In this document: in pieces, positions 34,732 through 43,633 of the stretch
Layout: each line of letters starts with the position of its first letter
Numbering within the stretch: the first letter of the stretch is position 1
From: Dawidia cretensis
GTDB lineage: Bacteria > Bacteroidota > Bacteroidia > Cytophagales > Cyclobacteriaceae
Length of the DNA stretch: 64,000 nt
Direction: 5' to 3'
NCBI RefSeq assembly: GCF_018598175.1
Contig: NZ_JAHESE010000001.1
Span: 558,001 to 622,000, forward strand
Program-made: the position numbers and the translations under genes
Notes under the pieces: model-generated
The model's input: the letters and a program-made list of their open reading frames with translations, nothing else
What the model was told of the DNA's origin: nothing
Database searches by the model: none

Positions 34732-37113
34732 CTACTTCTTGCGTATTTTTCGAACGGTGCTCTTCGTGCCGTTAGTTGCTTTCAACAGGTAGTTTCCTGT
34801 CGGTACACCACTCAGGTCGAAGTTATGTTCGATGTTATCGATGTTCTCTTGCTTCAATACGTTGCCTGAGTAATCCAGCAACAATACTTTGCCGCCGCGC
34901 CATGACGCGTCGAAGAGCAAGGTCACTTCATCTTCCGCCGGGTTGGGATAGGGCACGATTTCGGTTGCCTCCGCGGTGCGGGCGGCTGCGGTCGCAGTGC
35001 CGTACACTTCCAGCTCATAGATAGAATAGCCCCACTCGGTGCCGCGTACAGTAGCGTTGATGCGTACATACCGTGCCGTGCCACTCAAGCCAGTGTGATC
35101 ATTCACCAGCGTCGTGTTGCCCGTAACCGGTTTTAATGTAGACCATGCGTTGCCATCGTTGGACGTTTCAATAACATAATCCTTGCCATAGGCCGCCTCC
35201 CACGTGATCTTCACGCGGCTGATGGAATATGTGCCACCGAGATCCACAGCGATCCACTCGAGCGCTGTCTCTGCACTCGCCCAACGGGTGGTTGTAGCGT
35301 TGCCATCAACAGCTTTGCCGCCTTCCAGACCCGCAGCCTCTACTGAAGAGGTTGTTACGGACTTGTTCAGCGCGATGTTTGATACCGGGTTTGTTACCAG
35401 CGAACCGTATACTTCCAGTTCATAGATAGAGTAACCGTAAGGTAAACCGCGTACGGTATTATAGACCCGTACATAACGTCCGCTGCCACTCAGGCCAGCG
35501 TAGTCGTTTACAAGGGCGGTATTGCCCGTTACCGTGCGCAACGGCACCCAGTTGTTGTTATCGGATGAGATCTCGATGACATAGTTGGCAGCATAAGCAG
35601 CTTCCCAGGTAATCTTCACCCGGTTTACGGCGTAACTTGCTCCTAAGTCAACAGTGATCCACTCCGTCGCAGTCTCAGCGCTGGCCCAACGCGTTGACAG
35701 GTTGCCGTCCACGGCTTTGCTGCCTTCCATGCCCGCGCCTTCAATAGAGGAGGTCGTAACAGCCTTGTTCAGCGCAATGTTCGAGCCGCTGTTGCTGGTA
35801 GTAACAGAAACAGTCACAATGCCTGATGTAGTAGAAGCACCGGCGTTGTCCGTAGCGATGGCAGTTAAAGAATAGCTGCCTGCGCTTACGTTGCTCCACG
35901 TATAGCTATAAGGTGCAGTGTTGTCTGTACCCAGCAGAGTAGTGCCCTGATAGAATGAAACACCGGTAATGCTGCCATCAGCGTCTGCGGCATTGGCCGT
36001 GATTGTAACACTGGCAGGTGCTGTGAAGCTGCTGCCGCTGGCAGGTGCCGTGATGCTCACAGTAGGCAATTGGTTGGTGCCACTACCCGGGAAGTCATCG
36101 GCCGGGCTCATGATCTTGTCGCGGATCCACAGACCAGCTTCTTTCAGGTTGTTCGTAGTCCAGGGACCGTTCGGAGAAATGCCGGTCTTCCATACCGCAC
36201 CCGACAGCGGGTCGTCTGAATAGTTCCAGTTGGTCCAGCTGATCTTCTTCTGACGCATCATGTCGATGTAACGCTGCGTCATCACAAAATCGTTGGGGCC
36301 GTCACCCGATGCCTCTTGCGAGCCAAATTCAGATACGAATACGGGCAGGCGGTCGGCTGCCCAGCTCAGCTCGTTCAGGTATTGATCGCGATGATCTTTT
36401 GCATAAAAGTGGAATGTATACATCACGTTCGGAAAGCTGAGCTGATTGCTGACAATGTCTTGCGCGCTGCGGCCCATCGATATACCCATCGAGCTCCACG
36501 CATGCGTACCGACAAGGACAACAGCATCCGAGTCAATCGCACGGATCACAGGAATGATCTGGTCGGCATACGTCTTAATAACAGGCCACGTGGTGTTGTT
36601 GCCGTTAGGCTCGTTACACACGTCATAGATGATGTTATTGTAACCCTTAAACGTGTTGGCGATCTCCGTAAAGAAAGTCTTGGCACGGGCCAGGTTGAAG
36701 TTCGGATCACCCGGGGTGAGCTGGTGCCAGTCTACCAGGGCATACATGCCGCGTTCGGTAGCTTCGTTCACCAACGTCTTCACCTGGTTGGTGTAACCGG
36801 TCGGGTTGGTTTCGTAACCACCTTCCTGCACATACAGCGAAATGCGGAGAATGTCAGCGCCCCACTCGTACGCGAGGGTGTTGAGAGAGTTTTCGTTCAG
36901 CGACTTACCCCAGCCGTGCCACTGAATACCGTGCGTGCTCATGCCGCGCAACTGAATGGGGTTGCCATACTGGTTGCAAAGCTTGGTGCCAATCACCCTT
37001 AGCTGACCGTTTTTCTGCACGGGCGTCTGTGCGTGCGCCGTCGGCGCCGACAGCTGCCAGCAGGCTGCGATCAACAGTAGGTGTAACATAACAATTCGGA
37101 ATAGTTTAATCAT
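34732..37113 (-). CDS. Secreted GH5 endoglucanase-like glycosidase with two discoidin domains and T9SS tail
   Basis: 793 residues. After a signal peptide (cleavage near THA-Q) comes a GH5 catalytic domain (about 35-330): the acid/base E168 in DVCNEPNG and the nucleophile E262 in VFVSEFGSQ are in place, and the sequence resembles the cellulase subfamily (GH5_2-like). Then an Ig-like domain (about 350-445; TVSITAPASGSSF), two tandem F5/8C discoidin (CBM32-like) domains both starting SNIALNK, and a T9SS C-terminal domain (YPNPAEDEVTLLFD ... VRKIRKK). It likely cleaves a beta-glucan or mannan outside the cell; the exact substrate is open. The two discoidin copies are close relatives, suggesting a recent duplication. 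Confidence 0.92.
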   Translation of the reverse strand: MIKLFRIVMLHLLLIAACWQLSAPTAHAQTPVQKNGQLRVIGTKLCNQYGNPIQLRGMSTHGIQWHGWGKSLNENSLNTLAYEWGADILRISLYVQEGGYETNPTGYTNQVKTLVNEATERGMYALVDWHQLTPGDPNFNLARAKTFFTEIANTFKGYNNIIYDVCNEPNGNNTTWPVIKTYADQIIPVIRAIDSDAVVLVGTHAWSSMGISMGRSAQDIVSNQLSFPNVMYTFHFYAKDHRDQYLNELSWAADRLPVFVSEFGSQEASGDGPNDFVMTQRYIDMMRQKKISWTNWNYSDDPLSGAVWKTGISPNGPWTTNNLKEAGLWIRDKIMSPADDFPGSGTNQLPTVSITAPASGSSFTAPASVTITANAADADGSITGVSFYQGTTLLGTDNTAPYSYTWSNVSAGSYSLTAIATDNAGASTTSGIVTVSVTTSNSGSNIALNKAVTTSSIEGAGMEGSKAVDGNLSTRWASAETATEWITVDLGASYAVNRVKITWEAAYAANYVIEISSDNNNWVPLRTVTGNTALVNDYAGLSGSGRYVRVYNTVRGLPYGYSIYELEVYGSLVTNPVSNIALNKSVTTSSVEAAGLEGGKAVDGNATTTRWASAETALEWIAVDLGGTYSISRVKITWEAAYGKDYVIETSNDGNAWSTLKPVTGNTTLVNDHTGLSGTARYVRINATVRGTEWGYSIYELEVYGTATAAARTAEATEIVPYPNPAEDEVTLLFDASWRGGKVLLLDYSGNVLKQENIDNIEHNFDLSGVPTGNYLLKATNGTKSTVRKIRKK

Positions 37114-37148
37114 AGTATTGAAATTTGGTTTTGGTTGTACACTTGAAA

Positions 37149-37166
37149 CAGGCCGTGCACGGCCTG
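37149..37166. promoter_or_regulatory. Perfect 18-base palindrome upstream of the GH5 gene
   Basis: CAGGCCGTGCACGGCCTG, a perfect palindrome 36 bases before the GH5 start codon; an operator or a leader hairpin. Confidence 0.4.
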
Positions 37167-37248
37167 AAGAGGGAATTAAAACTCCGGATGAATGGGGGAA
37201 AGAAAAAAAGCATTGATTAAACGGTTGGCGTCAATTATTAAAAGGCAG

Positions 37249-37317
37249 AGTCAAAAAAATCTCTTTACAAGGGTTAGCTTCCAATGGGTAGAAAATAACG
37301 GTGAAATTTTTTTGACT
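37249..37317. repeat. 12-base inverted repeat in the GH5/tetR divergent region
   Basis: AGTCAAAAAAAT (37249-37260) is the exact inverse of ATTTTTTTGACT (37306-37317), with 45 bases between. The arms lie roughly symmetrically in the 279-base region between the two divergent genes; each presents TTTG outward, which resembles a -33 box, though no matching -7 boxes follow. Confidence 0.45.
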
Positions 37318-37353
37318 GCGTGAACCTAATGGCAGAGGACATGGTTCTAAGAG

Positions 37354-37369
37354 CATACCGATCGGTATG
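37354..37369. promoter_or_regulatory. TetR-type operator
   Basis: CATACCGATCGGTATG is a perfect 16-base palindrome, 23 bases before the tetR start. Its ACCG-ATCGGT core resembles operators of the AcrR/TetR family, so autoregulation is likely. Confidence 0.65.
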
Positions 37370-37392
37370 GTTTTACCAAAAGGTTAAGAACA

Positions 37393-37989
37393 ATGCCAAA
37401 AGCAGAACAAACCCGGACATTTATCATCGAGCGCACGGCCCCCGTGTTTAACATGAAAGGTTATGCGGGCACATCACTATCAGATCTCGAAAAGGCGACT
37501 GGCCTGACAAAGGGCAGCATTTACAACAACTTCGCAAACAAAGACGAAGTAGCCCTGGCCGCCTTTGACTACAACCTCAACATGGTCCAAACGCTCATCG
37601 AATCGGAGATGGCAAAGGCCGAATCCGCACATGAAAAGCTGATGGCGTACATACGCGTTTACAACGACCCTTCCTTTCGCAATGCTTTTCCGCAGGGCGG
37701 TTGCCCCATCCTGAATACCGCGATTGACGCCGACGACACACATCCGGCGTTGCGTGAACGCGCGCATGCTGCCGTGATGGATTGGAAAGACACCATTGTA
37801 GCGGTGATCAGGCAAGGTATGCAGGCGGGTGAGTTTAAGGCATCGGTCAACGCGCAGGAGGTGGCGGTGGCCATAGTGGCCATGATCGAAGGCGGCGTCA
37901 TGATGGCGCGCGTGACGGGCAAGCCTGCCTTACTGAAAACGGTGATGCGTTCGGTCGAACATACCGTCAAAGAATTATTATCAGAATAA
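37393..37989 (+). CDS. TetR/AcrR-family transcriptional regulator
   Basis: 198 residues. The N-terminal helix-turn-helix (about 8-55) has the typical LEKATGLTKGSIYNNFANKDEVALAAF recognition region. The C-terminal ligand domain contains FPQGGCPILNTAIDADDTHPALRERA, a pattern of the TetR_C group common in small regulators that sit beside oxidoreductase genes. A perfect palindrome lies just upstream, and an SDR oxidoreductase follows after 20 bases, so it probably represses its own transcript and the SDR-DUF2798 pair. The inducing ligand is unknown; an electrophile or aldehyde is possible because the target is an SDR. Confidence 0.92.
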   Translation: MPKAEQTRTFIIERTAPVFNMKGYAGTSLSDLEKATGLTKGSIYNNFANKDEVALAAFDYNLNMVQTLIESEMAKAESAHEKLMAYIRVYNDPSFRNAFPQGGCPILNTAIDADDTHPALRERAHAAVMDWKDTIVAVIRQGMQAGEFKASVNAQEVAVAIVAMIEGGVMMARVTGKPALLKTVMRSVEHTVKELLSE

Positions 37990-38009
37990 CCTACACACAA
38001 GTATAAACT

Positions 38010-38753
38010 ATGAAAACAACAAACAACACCGTCCTGATTACGGGCGGCAGCGCAGGCATTGGCCTGGAGCTCGCAAAACAATTTGAGGCCGCAGGAAACA
38101 AAGTAATCATTACCGGTCGTGATGCCGCCCGGTTAAAGAAAGCCACTGATCAGTTCCCCGGCGTAACCGGCATCGTAAGCGACGTAACCCGCACAGCCGA
38201 CGTAGACAAGCTCGTGGCTCAACTGCAGGCAGAATTCCCCGGCCTAAACGTTGTAATCAATAATGCAGGCCGCGCCTTCGTACACGACCTGGCCCTCGCA
38301 GAGGGTACGTATGACAAGGCAGCAGAAGAGATCGAGACCAACTACCTTTCGGTTATTCGACTGAATGAAAAACTGATCCCAATTCTCCGCGAACAATCGG
38401 AAGCAGCGATCGTCGACGTGTCATCGATCGTGGCCTATACACCGAACCACATCATCGCCACCTACAGCGCCACGAAAGCTGCTTTGCACTCGTATACCGT
38501 GTCGCTACGCCACGCGCTATCGAAAAACAGCAGTATAAAAGTGTTTGAGCTCATGCCGCCGCTGGTGAATACCGAGTTTTCGCACGACATCGGTGGTGCA
38601 GAACGCGGCATACCTCCATCCGTAGTAGCCGCAGATTTGTTGACTGCATTCGAACAAGACAGCTACGAGGTACGCGTGGGCGACACAGCCTATATCTATG
38701 AGCTGAGCCGCACATCACCCGATGACGCATTTGCTGTTCTGAACCCGGCATAA
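38010..38753 (+). CDS. Short-chain dehydrogenase/reductase (DltE-like)
   Basis: 247 residues, classical SDR. The cofactor motif is TGGSAGIGLELA (about 10-21), the NAG motif is INNAGRA (about 88-94) and the catalytic Ser-Tyr-Lys sits in VDVSSIVAYTPNHIIATYSATKAAL. Cytosolic NAD(P)-dependent oxidoreductase; the arrangement is like the DltE/YdfG-type SDRs that accompany TetR regulators. It follows tetR and precedes DUF2798, so all three are likely one operon. Substrate unknown. Confidence 0.9.
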   Translation: MKTTNNTVLITGGSAGIGLELAKQFEAAGNKVIITGRDAARLKKATDQFPGVTGIVSDVTRTADVDKLVAQLQAEFPGLNVVINNAGRAFVHDLALAEGTYDKAAEEIETNYLSVIRLNEKLIPILREQSEAAIVDVSSIVAYTPNHIIATYSATKAALHSYTVSLRHALSKNSSIKVFELMPPLVNTEFSHDIGGAERGIPPSVVAADLLTAFEQDSYEVRVGDTAYIYELSRTSPDDAFAVLNPA

Positions 38754-38771
38754 CCAACCACTCCGCTCCCA

Positions 38772-39002
38772 ATGAAAACAGAACTGAAACAAAAGATAGC
38801 CTTCGCCTTACTCATGGGCATTGTAACAACGGGCGTAATCTCCTTCACGTTAATTAGCATTAACGTGGGATTCATCGAACGCTTCTGGCAAATTTGGCTC
38901 CGCTCATGGGCAATGGCCTACATCGTAGTAATCCCCGCCATCCTAATCATCGGCCCCAAAATTCAGTTACTGGTTCATCGGTTGATTCCACACAACGAAT
39001 AG
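38772..39002 (+). CDS. DUF2798 family membrane protein
   Basis: 76 residues with two membrane helices (about 8-32 and 44-66), matching DUF2798, a small inner-membrane family of unknown role. It is the last gene of the TetR-SDR cassette. The family often accompanies TetR or efflux genes. Confidence 0.8.
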   Translation: MKTELKQKIAFALLMGIVTTGVISFTLISINVGFIERFWQIWLRSWAMAYIVVIPAILIIGPKIQLLVHRLIPHNE

Positions 39003-39033
39003 TAGGAAATTGGCGTAATGAATTTAGCATATA

Positions 39034-39067
39034 GCAAAGGGGCTTACGCCGACGTAAGCCCCTTTGC
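39034..39067. terminator. Bidirectional terminator overlapping the acetyltransferase stop
   Basis: A 15-bp perfect stem GCAAAGGGGCTTACG / CGTAAGCCCCTTTGC around CCGA. The right arm runs through the last codons and the stop of the minus-strand acetyltransferase. It lies between convergent genes; the U-tracts are short. Confidence 0.7.
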
Positions 39068-39538
39068 TTGCAATAATGTTTCTAATTGAACTCGCTCCAA
39101 CGAGCAATTCATCCAGCTACCATCAATCGCCGCCCCATATTTCTTATAAAACTCAATCGCCGGCGTATTCCAATCCAACACCTGCCAGATCATACCATTA
39201 CAGTTCTCATCCAGCGCACATTGCATCGTGCGGTCAAAAAGCTGCTTCCCCATGCCGTTGCCGCGTTGACTCTCCGTGACGATGATGTCCTCCAAATAAA
39301 GCCGTTTCCCCTTCCACGTAGAATAACGCCAGTAATACAACGACAGTCCCACAATACCCTGCTCGTTCTCCGCTACGAAGAACCCATAGATAGGAGCAGG
39401 CCCGAACCCGTCGCGTTCCATTTGCTCGACGGTATTGGTTACTTCGTGAGGCGCGCGTTCAAACAATGCCAGCTCTTTGATAAGCTCCAGCACGCGCGGT
39501 AAATCTTCTTTTTTTCCTTTGCGAATCTGAAATGCCAT
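39044..39538 (-). CDS. GNAT-family N-acetyltransferase (SAT-like)
   Basis: 164 residues. The acetyl-CoA loop is QRGNGMGKQL (about 92-101), the GNAT core beta strands include YFWRYSTWKGKRLYLEDIIV (read as LYYWRYSTWKGKRLYLEDI), and the ending VLDWNTPAIEFYKKYGA is the usual motif B. Its pattern is near spermidine/diamine acetyltransferase (SAT1-like), so polyamines are a plausible substrate, which would fit the putrescine genes at 13.4 kb, though no direct link is shown. Its C-terminal codons form part of a terminator hairpin. Confidence 0.85.
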   Translation of the reverse strand: MAFQIRKGKKEDLPRVLELIKELALFERAPHEVTNTVEQMERDGFGPAPIYGFFVAENEQGIVGLSLYYWRYSTWKGKRLYLEDIIVTESQRGNGMGKQLFDRTMQCALDENCNGMIWQVLDWNTPAIEFYKKYGAAIDGSWMNCSLERVQLETLLQAKGLTSA

Positions 39539-39547
39539 GATGATTGT

Positions 39548-41692
39548 TTACATATCTTTTTTAGCCAGCGGCGGTACCACACCCATATTGTACCAGCTGA
39601 AAGCAAATTGGTCGGCGTCAAGATCGATAGCCTTCGACAGGTTCGACGCGCCATGGGCGGACTTCGTGTCTATCCGGATCAACACCGGTGTCTCGCCGGC
39701 ATGATATTCTTGTAGTGTCGCCGCGAACTTAAAGGAGTGAGCGGGCACCACACGGTCGTCATGATCGGCCGTGTTCACCATTGTGGCCGGATACGTCGTA
39801 CCAGCCTTGATATTGTGAAGCGGTGAATACCCTCTCAGGTAATCAAACATTTCTTTCGAGTCGCTTGCCATGCCGTAATCAGGTGCCCACCCCGGACCAG
39901 CAGAGAACTGATGGTAACGCAACATGTCCATGACACCTACGCCCGGCAGTGCTACTTTAAACAAGTCGGGGCGTTGGGTCATACACGCGCCCACCAGAAG
40001 CCCACCGTTGGAGCCACCCTTGATGGCGAGGTGATCGGCAGACGTATACTTTTCTTTAATGAGATATTCAGCGGCCGCAATAAAATCATCGAAGACGTTT
40101 TGCTTTTGAAGTTTGGTGCCGGCCTTGTGCCAGCGCTCACCATATTCGCCACCTCCGCGAATGTTGGGCAGTGCGTACACGCCACCATTCTCGAGCCATA
40201 CCAGCAGCGAAGGATTAAACCCGGGTGTGAGTGAAATGTTAAAGCCACCGTAACCATACAGCAGCGTGGCATTTTTACCATCGAGGGCCAGGCCGCGTTT
40301 GTGTACGATGAACATCGGCACTTTTGTACCGTCCTTGCTCGTGTAAAACACTTGCTTCATTTCGTAGTCGTCGGCGTTGAAGTTCACCTTGGGTTGTGCA
40401 TAGAGTGTCGACTTGCCGCCGGCGATGTCATAGCGGAAGATGGTCGTGGGGTAGAGAAACGATGTGAAGCTGTAGAACACTTCTTTCGCGTCTTTTTTTC
40501 CACCACCCCAGCCGGCAGCGCCAATGCCGGGCAGTGCTACGTCGTGCTCGAACTTGCCGTTAAGGTCAAATTGCTTGATGAGCGACTTTACGTCTGCGGT
40601 ATATTCGGCAAACAGCTTGCCGCCAATGGAGCTGAAGGATGCGACGTCTTTTGTTTCGGGTATCAGGTCCTTCCAATGTTCTTTGGACGGGGCAGTAATG
40701 TCTGCTATGACCAGCCGGTTGTTGGGCGCTTTGTAATTTGTCTGGATATATAGTTTTGAACCTACGTTCTCGACAAAGGAGTGGTCGTTGTCCTGGTCGC
40801 CCACCAGGGTGACGATCTTGCTGCCGGGGTCGCTCAGGTCTTTGATGTACAACTCCTGACCCGATGTGCCGTTGGTAGCGACAATTACGAGGAACCGCTG
40901 GTCTTCGGTAACCAGAGCGTCGAGGTAACGCTTCGGATTTTTGTCGTCGCCAAAGATCAATACATCTTCGCTGCGCGGTGTGCCGATGCGGTGGTAATAC
41001 AATTTTTGATTTTCAGCTTTGGCCAGCAGCTTGCTGCCCGCGGGCTTGTCGTAGGCAGTGTAATAAAACGAATCGTTGCCCTTCCACGCGATGGAGGCAA
41101 ACTTCAAGTCGTGCAGCGTGTCTTCCAATACACTTTTGGACACGGCGTCGATGACGATGGCGTCGTTCCAGTCGGAGCCGCTCCGGGACACCAGGTATAC
41201 CAGTCGAGAGCCGTCGTTCGTGTAGCTTAAGCCGGCAAGTTTGGTCGTGCCGTCGGCCGAAAAGGTATTGGGATCGAGAAATACTTCGGCGGCGCCATCG
41301 TCACCCTTTTTACGGTAATAGACGTTTTGGTTTTGCAAACCGTCATTCTTGGCATAGTACAGGTAGTCGCCTTTGCGGAACGGCGTGCCCAGCCGTTCGT
41401 AGTTATATACTTCGCGGAGGCGACTTTTGATCGCGTCGCGATACGGTATTTTAGAAAGGTAGCCCGCGGTTACTTCATTCTGCGCTTCAACCCACGCGCC
41501 GGTTTCTTGCGCGGTATCGTTTTCCAGCCAGCGGTAGGGGTCTGCTACGGCCGTTTCGAAATAGGTGTCAACGGTGTCTACTTTTTTTGTTTGAGGATAT
41601 TTCATGGTATCAGCGTGTTCTTCTTTGCCGGGTGTACAGGCCGTGATGCAAAAGGCCAGGCATGCGGCGATGGGTATGATAAAAGTCTTCAT
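39548..41692 (-). CDS. Prolyl oligopeptidase-family serine peptidase (S9A), lipoprotein
   Basis: 714 residues with a lipoprotein signal ending at Cys19 (ITAC), so it is probably anchored facing the periplasm. The N-terminal propeller gates a C-terminal alpha/beta hydrolase with Ser561 (KGGSNGGLL), the Asp of HDDRVVPAH and His680 (KSAHGAS). This enzyme type cuts short peptides after proline. It begins a minus-strand pair with the downstream acetyltransferase gene 9 bases away. Confidence 0.95.
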   Translation of the reverse strand: MKTFIIPIAACLAFCITACTPGKEEHADTMKYPQTKKVDTVDTYFETAVADPYRWLENDTAQETGAWVEAQNEVTAGYLSKIPYRDAIKSRLREVYNYERLGTPFRKGDYLYYAKNDGLQNQNVYYRKKGDDGAAEVFLDPNTFSADGTTKLAGLSYTNDGSRLVYLVSRSGSDWNDAIVIDAVSKSVLEDTLHDLKFASIAWKGNDSFYYTAYDKPAGSKLLAKAENQKLYYHRIGTPRSEDVLIFGDDKNPKRYLDALVTEDQRFLVIVATNGTSGQELYIKDLSDPGSKIVTLVGDQDNDHSFVENVGSKLYIQTNYKAPNNRLVIADITAPSKEHWKDLIPETKDVASFSSIGGKLFAEYTADVKSLIKQFDLNGKFEHDVALPGIGAAGWGGGKKDAKEVFYSFTSFLYPTTIFRYDIAGGKSTLYAQPKVNFNADDYEMKQVFYTSKDGTKVPMFIVHKRGLALDGKNATLLYGYGGFNISLTPGFNPSLLVWLENGGVYALPNIRGGGEYGERWHKAGTKLQKQNVFDDFIAAAEYLIKEKYTSADHLAIKGGSNGGLLVGACMTQRPDLFKVALPGVGVMDMLRYHQFSAGPGWAPDYGMASDSKEMFDYLRGYSPLHNIKAGTTYPATMVNTADHDDRVVPAHSFKFAATLQEYHAGETPVLIRIDTKSAHGASNLSKAIDLDADQFAFSWYNMGVVPPLAKKDM

Positions 41693-41828
41693 GGGCGGAG
41701 GTTAAGGGTATTAGCGCTCAAAGTAACGCTGCGGAACGAATTCCCCAAGACAAGTTTGGTAATCGGCCAAACGGGCAGGCACTATTTCTTTCTGGTAGCA
41801 TATCCGTATAGTATAGATAACCTCCTGT

Positions 41829-42596
41829 ATGAGCAAGCAAAAACTTCTGGCCGGCCTGGCCATCGTTTCCTTCGCCGGAACGATCGTCGTCAACGCCCTG
41901 GCAAACCTTCTGCCTATCAATGGATTGAATACAGGGCAGGTATCCGATCGCTATCCCAGCCTTTTCACACCCGATGGTACAACCTTCCTCATCTGGAATG
42001 TCATCTATCTGTTGCTGGCGGGCTTTGTGATCCTGGCCTGGAACCGCCGCCACCTATCGGTGGTGCAACAGGTATTACCGTGGTTCATCGGAACCAGTGT
42101 GCTCAACATGACGTGGATTCTCGTGTGGCATTACCTGTTTATCGAAGTGTCGATGCTGATTATGTTGATGCTGCTCACCGTGCTGGCCCGCATCTTTGTC
42201 ACGATTTACGGCGCGCGGTTGGCCGACTGGAAGGAAAAGACCTTTATTCGGCTGTCATTTGTGTGTTACCTGGCGTGGATCTGCGTGGCGACCATCGCCA
42301 ATGCCGCCGCACTGCTGGTATCGATTCGGTGGCAAGGCGGTCCGTTATCGCCACAGGCATGGACCGTCGTCATGATGATCGTAGCCGCGTCACTGGCATT
42401 CTTTATGGCATGGCGGTATCAGGCCCCTGCGTTTATATTGGTGGTCATGTGGGCGTTGCTGGGCATCTATCTTCGCTGGCGCCACACCGAATTTACCGGC
42501 CTGATCTATACCGCCATGGTGCTTGTACTGGCGTTGGGCGCTGCATTTATCGCACTCTTTCGCAAAACAGGCGAAGTCAACACGGGTCGCGCTTAG
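41829..42596 (+). CDS. TspO/MBR-related membrane protein
   Basis: 255 residues with about seven membrane helices (LLAGLAIVSFAGTIVVNALAN, FLIWNVIYLLLAGFVILAW and so on). The pattern F-x-I-W-x-x-I-Y and the tryptophan distribution fit the tryptophan-rich sensory protein/TspO-related family of Bacteroidota. It is longer than classical TspO (about 160 residues) and ligand binding cannot be predicted. Its stop interlocks tail-to-tail with the nucleoid-protein gene (shared TTAG). Confidence 0.7.
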   Translation: MSKQKLLAGLAIVSFAGTIVVNALANLLPINGLNTGQVSDRYPSLFTPDGTTFLIWNVIYLLLAGFVILAWNRRHLSVVQQVLPWFIGTSVLNMTWILVWHYLFIEVSMLIMLMLLTVLARIFVTIYGARLADWKEKTFIRLSFVCYLAWICVATIANAAALLVSIRWQGGPLSPQAWTVVMMIVAASLAFFMAWRYQAPAFILVVMWALLGIYLRWRHTEFTGLIYTAMVLVLALGAAFIALFRKTGEVNTGRA

Positions 42597-43624
42597 CTTT
42601 CGCTATCGAAGTAAAGCTTGTAATAGTGCTTGCCCTGCACTTCGTCAAATCCCTTCTCGATTAATTCGCGGTTGCCGTGAATATAGATGTGAAAATTCTT
42701 GTCCAACTTGAGCACGGTCTTAAAAACCTTGGCCTGGCGCTTGACAGCCTGGACCGAGATCTCAAATTGATCCATGACGTCAAACTCGTTTTCGGCCATA
42801 AAGTTTTTACCGTAATTACGGAAGGACTCGATCACGTCGGCGTCGCCCAATACACTCGTCTCAAACTCGGCTTTGCTAAACTCCTCGTTTGACTTGAAAA
42901 AGTCTACGGACCGGTTAAGAAGATCGATCTTTTCAGCCTTCGATACGTTAAACTCCTCTGACAACTGCTCAGAGACAAACTGCCGGGTCATGTTCATGAA
43001 GTTGCTGGTGTGGTGGAATGCATCCGATTGCGGTGTAACATTCAGGAAGTCATGTTTCCAGAAATGAGCGTCTGACTTGTTGTCGACGATCATTACTTTA
43101 AAGCCCGACGCTCGCTCGGTATCCAGGATGATACAGCCCTTATCCAGCTTGCGCACGTTGGTGCCTTCATCGGTATAGAGCTCGAAGTCGCGCGTCAGCT
43201 TGAGGTAGTTCTCTTTGTTCTCAGACTTGAAGATGCCCACGCCATTGTATAGCTCGTGATCCACTTCAATGCCTTTGACGTACGCTACATACAGCTCGCC
43301 CGCTTTGATGTTGGGGTGCTGGGTAGCGCCAAAGAGATGTTTGGCGATGTTGATGGAGTTATCGTATAGCGAATACGGATCGTCAAAAATATCACAGGCA
43401 AACCGGTAGAGTGGATTGAGTGTAAAATCCTCATTGGAGAACGTAAACGAATAAAACTCCGGCGTTGTAAATCCCGATAAGAAATACGATCGCAGCAAGC
43501 TGACAAGATTATCGTCTTGCAACTCGAACGGGCCTTCCGATAATTTCAAAGGATCGCCATTGGCATTGTTGCCGACGAAATGCGCAGCGACCTGCTGCAG
43601 CGAGCTGAGTGCTATATTGATCAT
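42593..43624 (-). CDS. Nucleoid-associated protein, NdpA/YejK family
   Basis: 343 residues. The 37-kDa nucleoid-associated protein (NdpA) family binds DNA in gamma-proteobacteria; Bacteroidota carry related proteins of this length. Visible family-like segments are near the N-terminus (MINIALSSLQQVAAHFVGNNANGDP) and the AKHLFGATQHPNIKAGELYVAYVKG region. No enzymatic motif. It follows serS by 9 bases and is probably co-transcribed with it. Confidence 0.85.
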   Translation of the reverse strand: MINIALSSLQQVAAHFVGNNANGDPLKLSEGPFELQDDNLVSLLRSYFLSGFTTPEFYSFTFSNEDFTLNPLYRFACDIFDDPYSLYDNSINIAKHLFGATQHPNIKAGELYVAYVKGIEVDHELYNGVGIFKSENKENYLKLTRDFELYTDEGTNVRKLDKGCIILDTERASGFKVMIVDNKSDAHFWKHDFLNVTPQSDAFHHTSNFMNMTRQFVSEQLSEEFNVSKAEKIDLLNRSVDFFKSNEEFSKAEFETSVLGDADVIESFRNYGKNFMAENEFDVMDQFEISVQAVKRQAKVFKTVLKLDKNFHIYIHGNRELIEKGFDEVQGKHYYKLYFDSES

Positions 43625-43633
43625 CCCTTCTGC

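Noticed and set aside
36316-37002. 228-codon plus-strand frame opposite the GH5 gene
   Set aside because: Antisense to the catalytic domain whose motifs are intact.
41327-42664. 445-codon plus-strand frame over the peptidase and TspO-like genes
   Set aside because: Overlaps two supported genes in other frames; no family resemblance.
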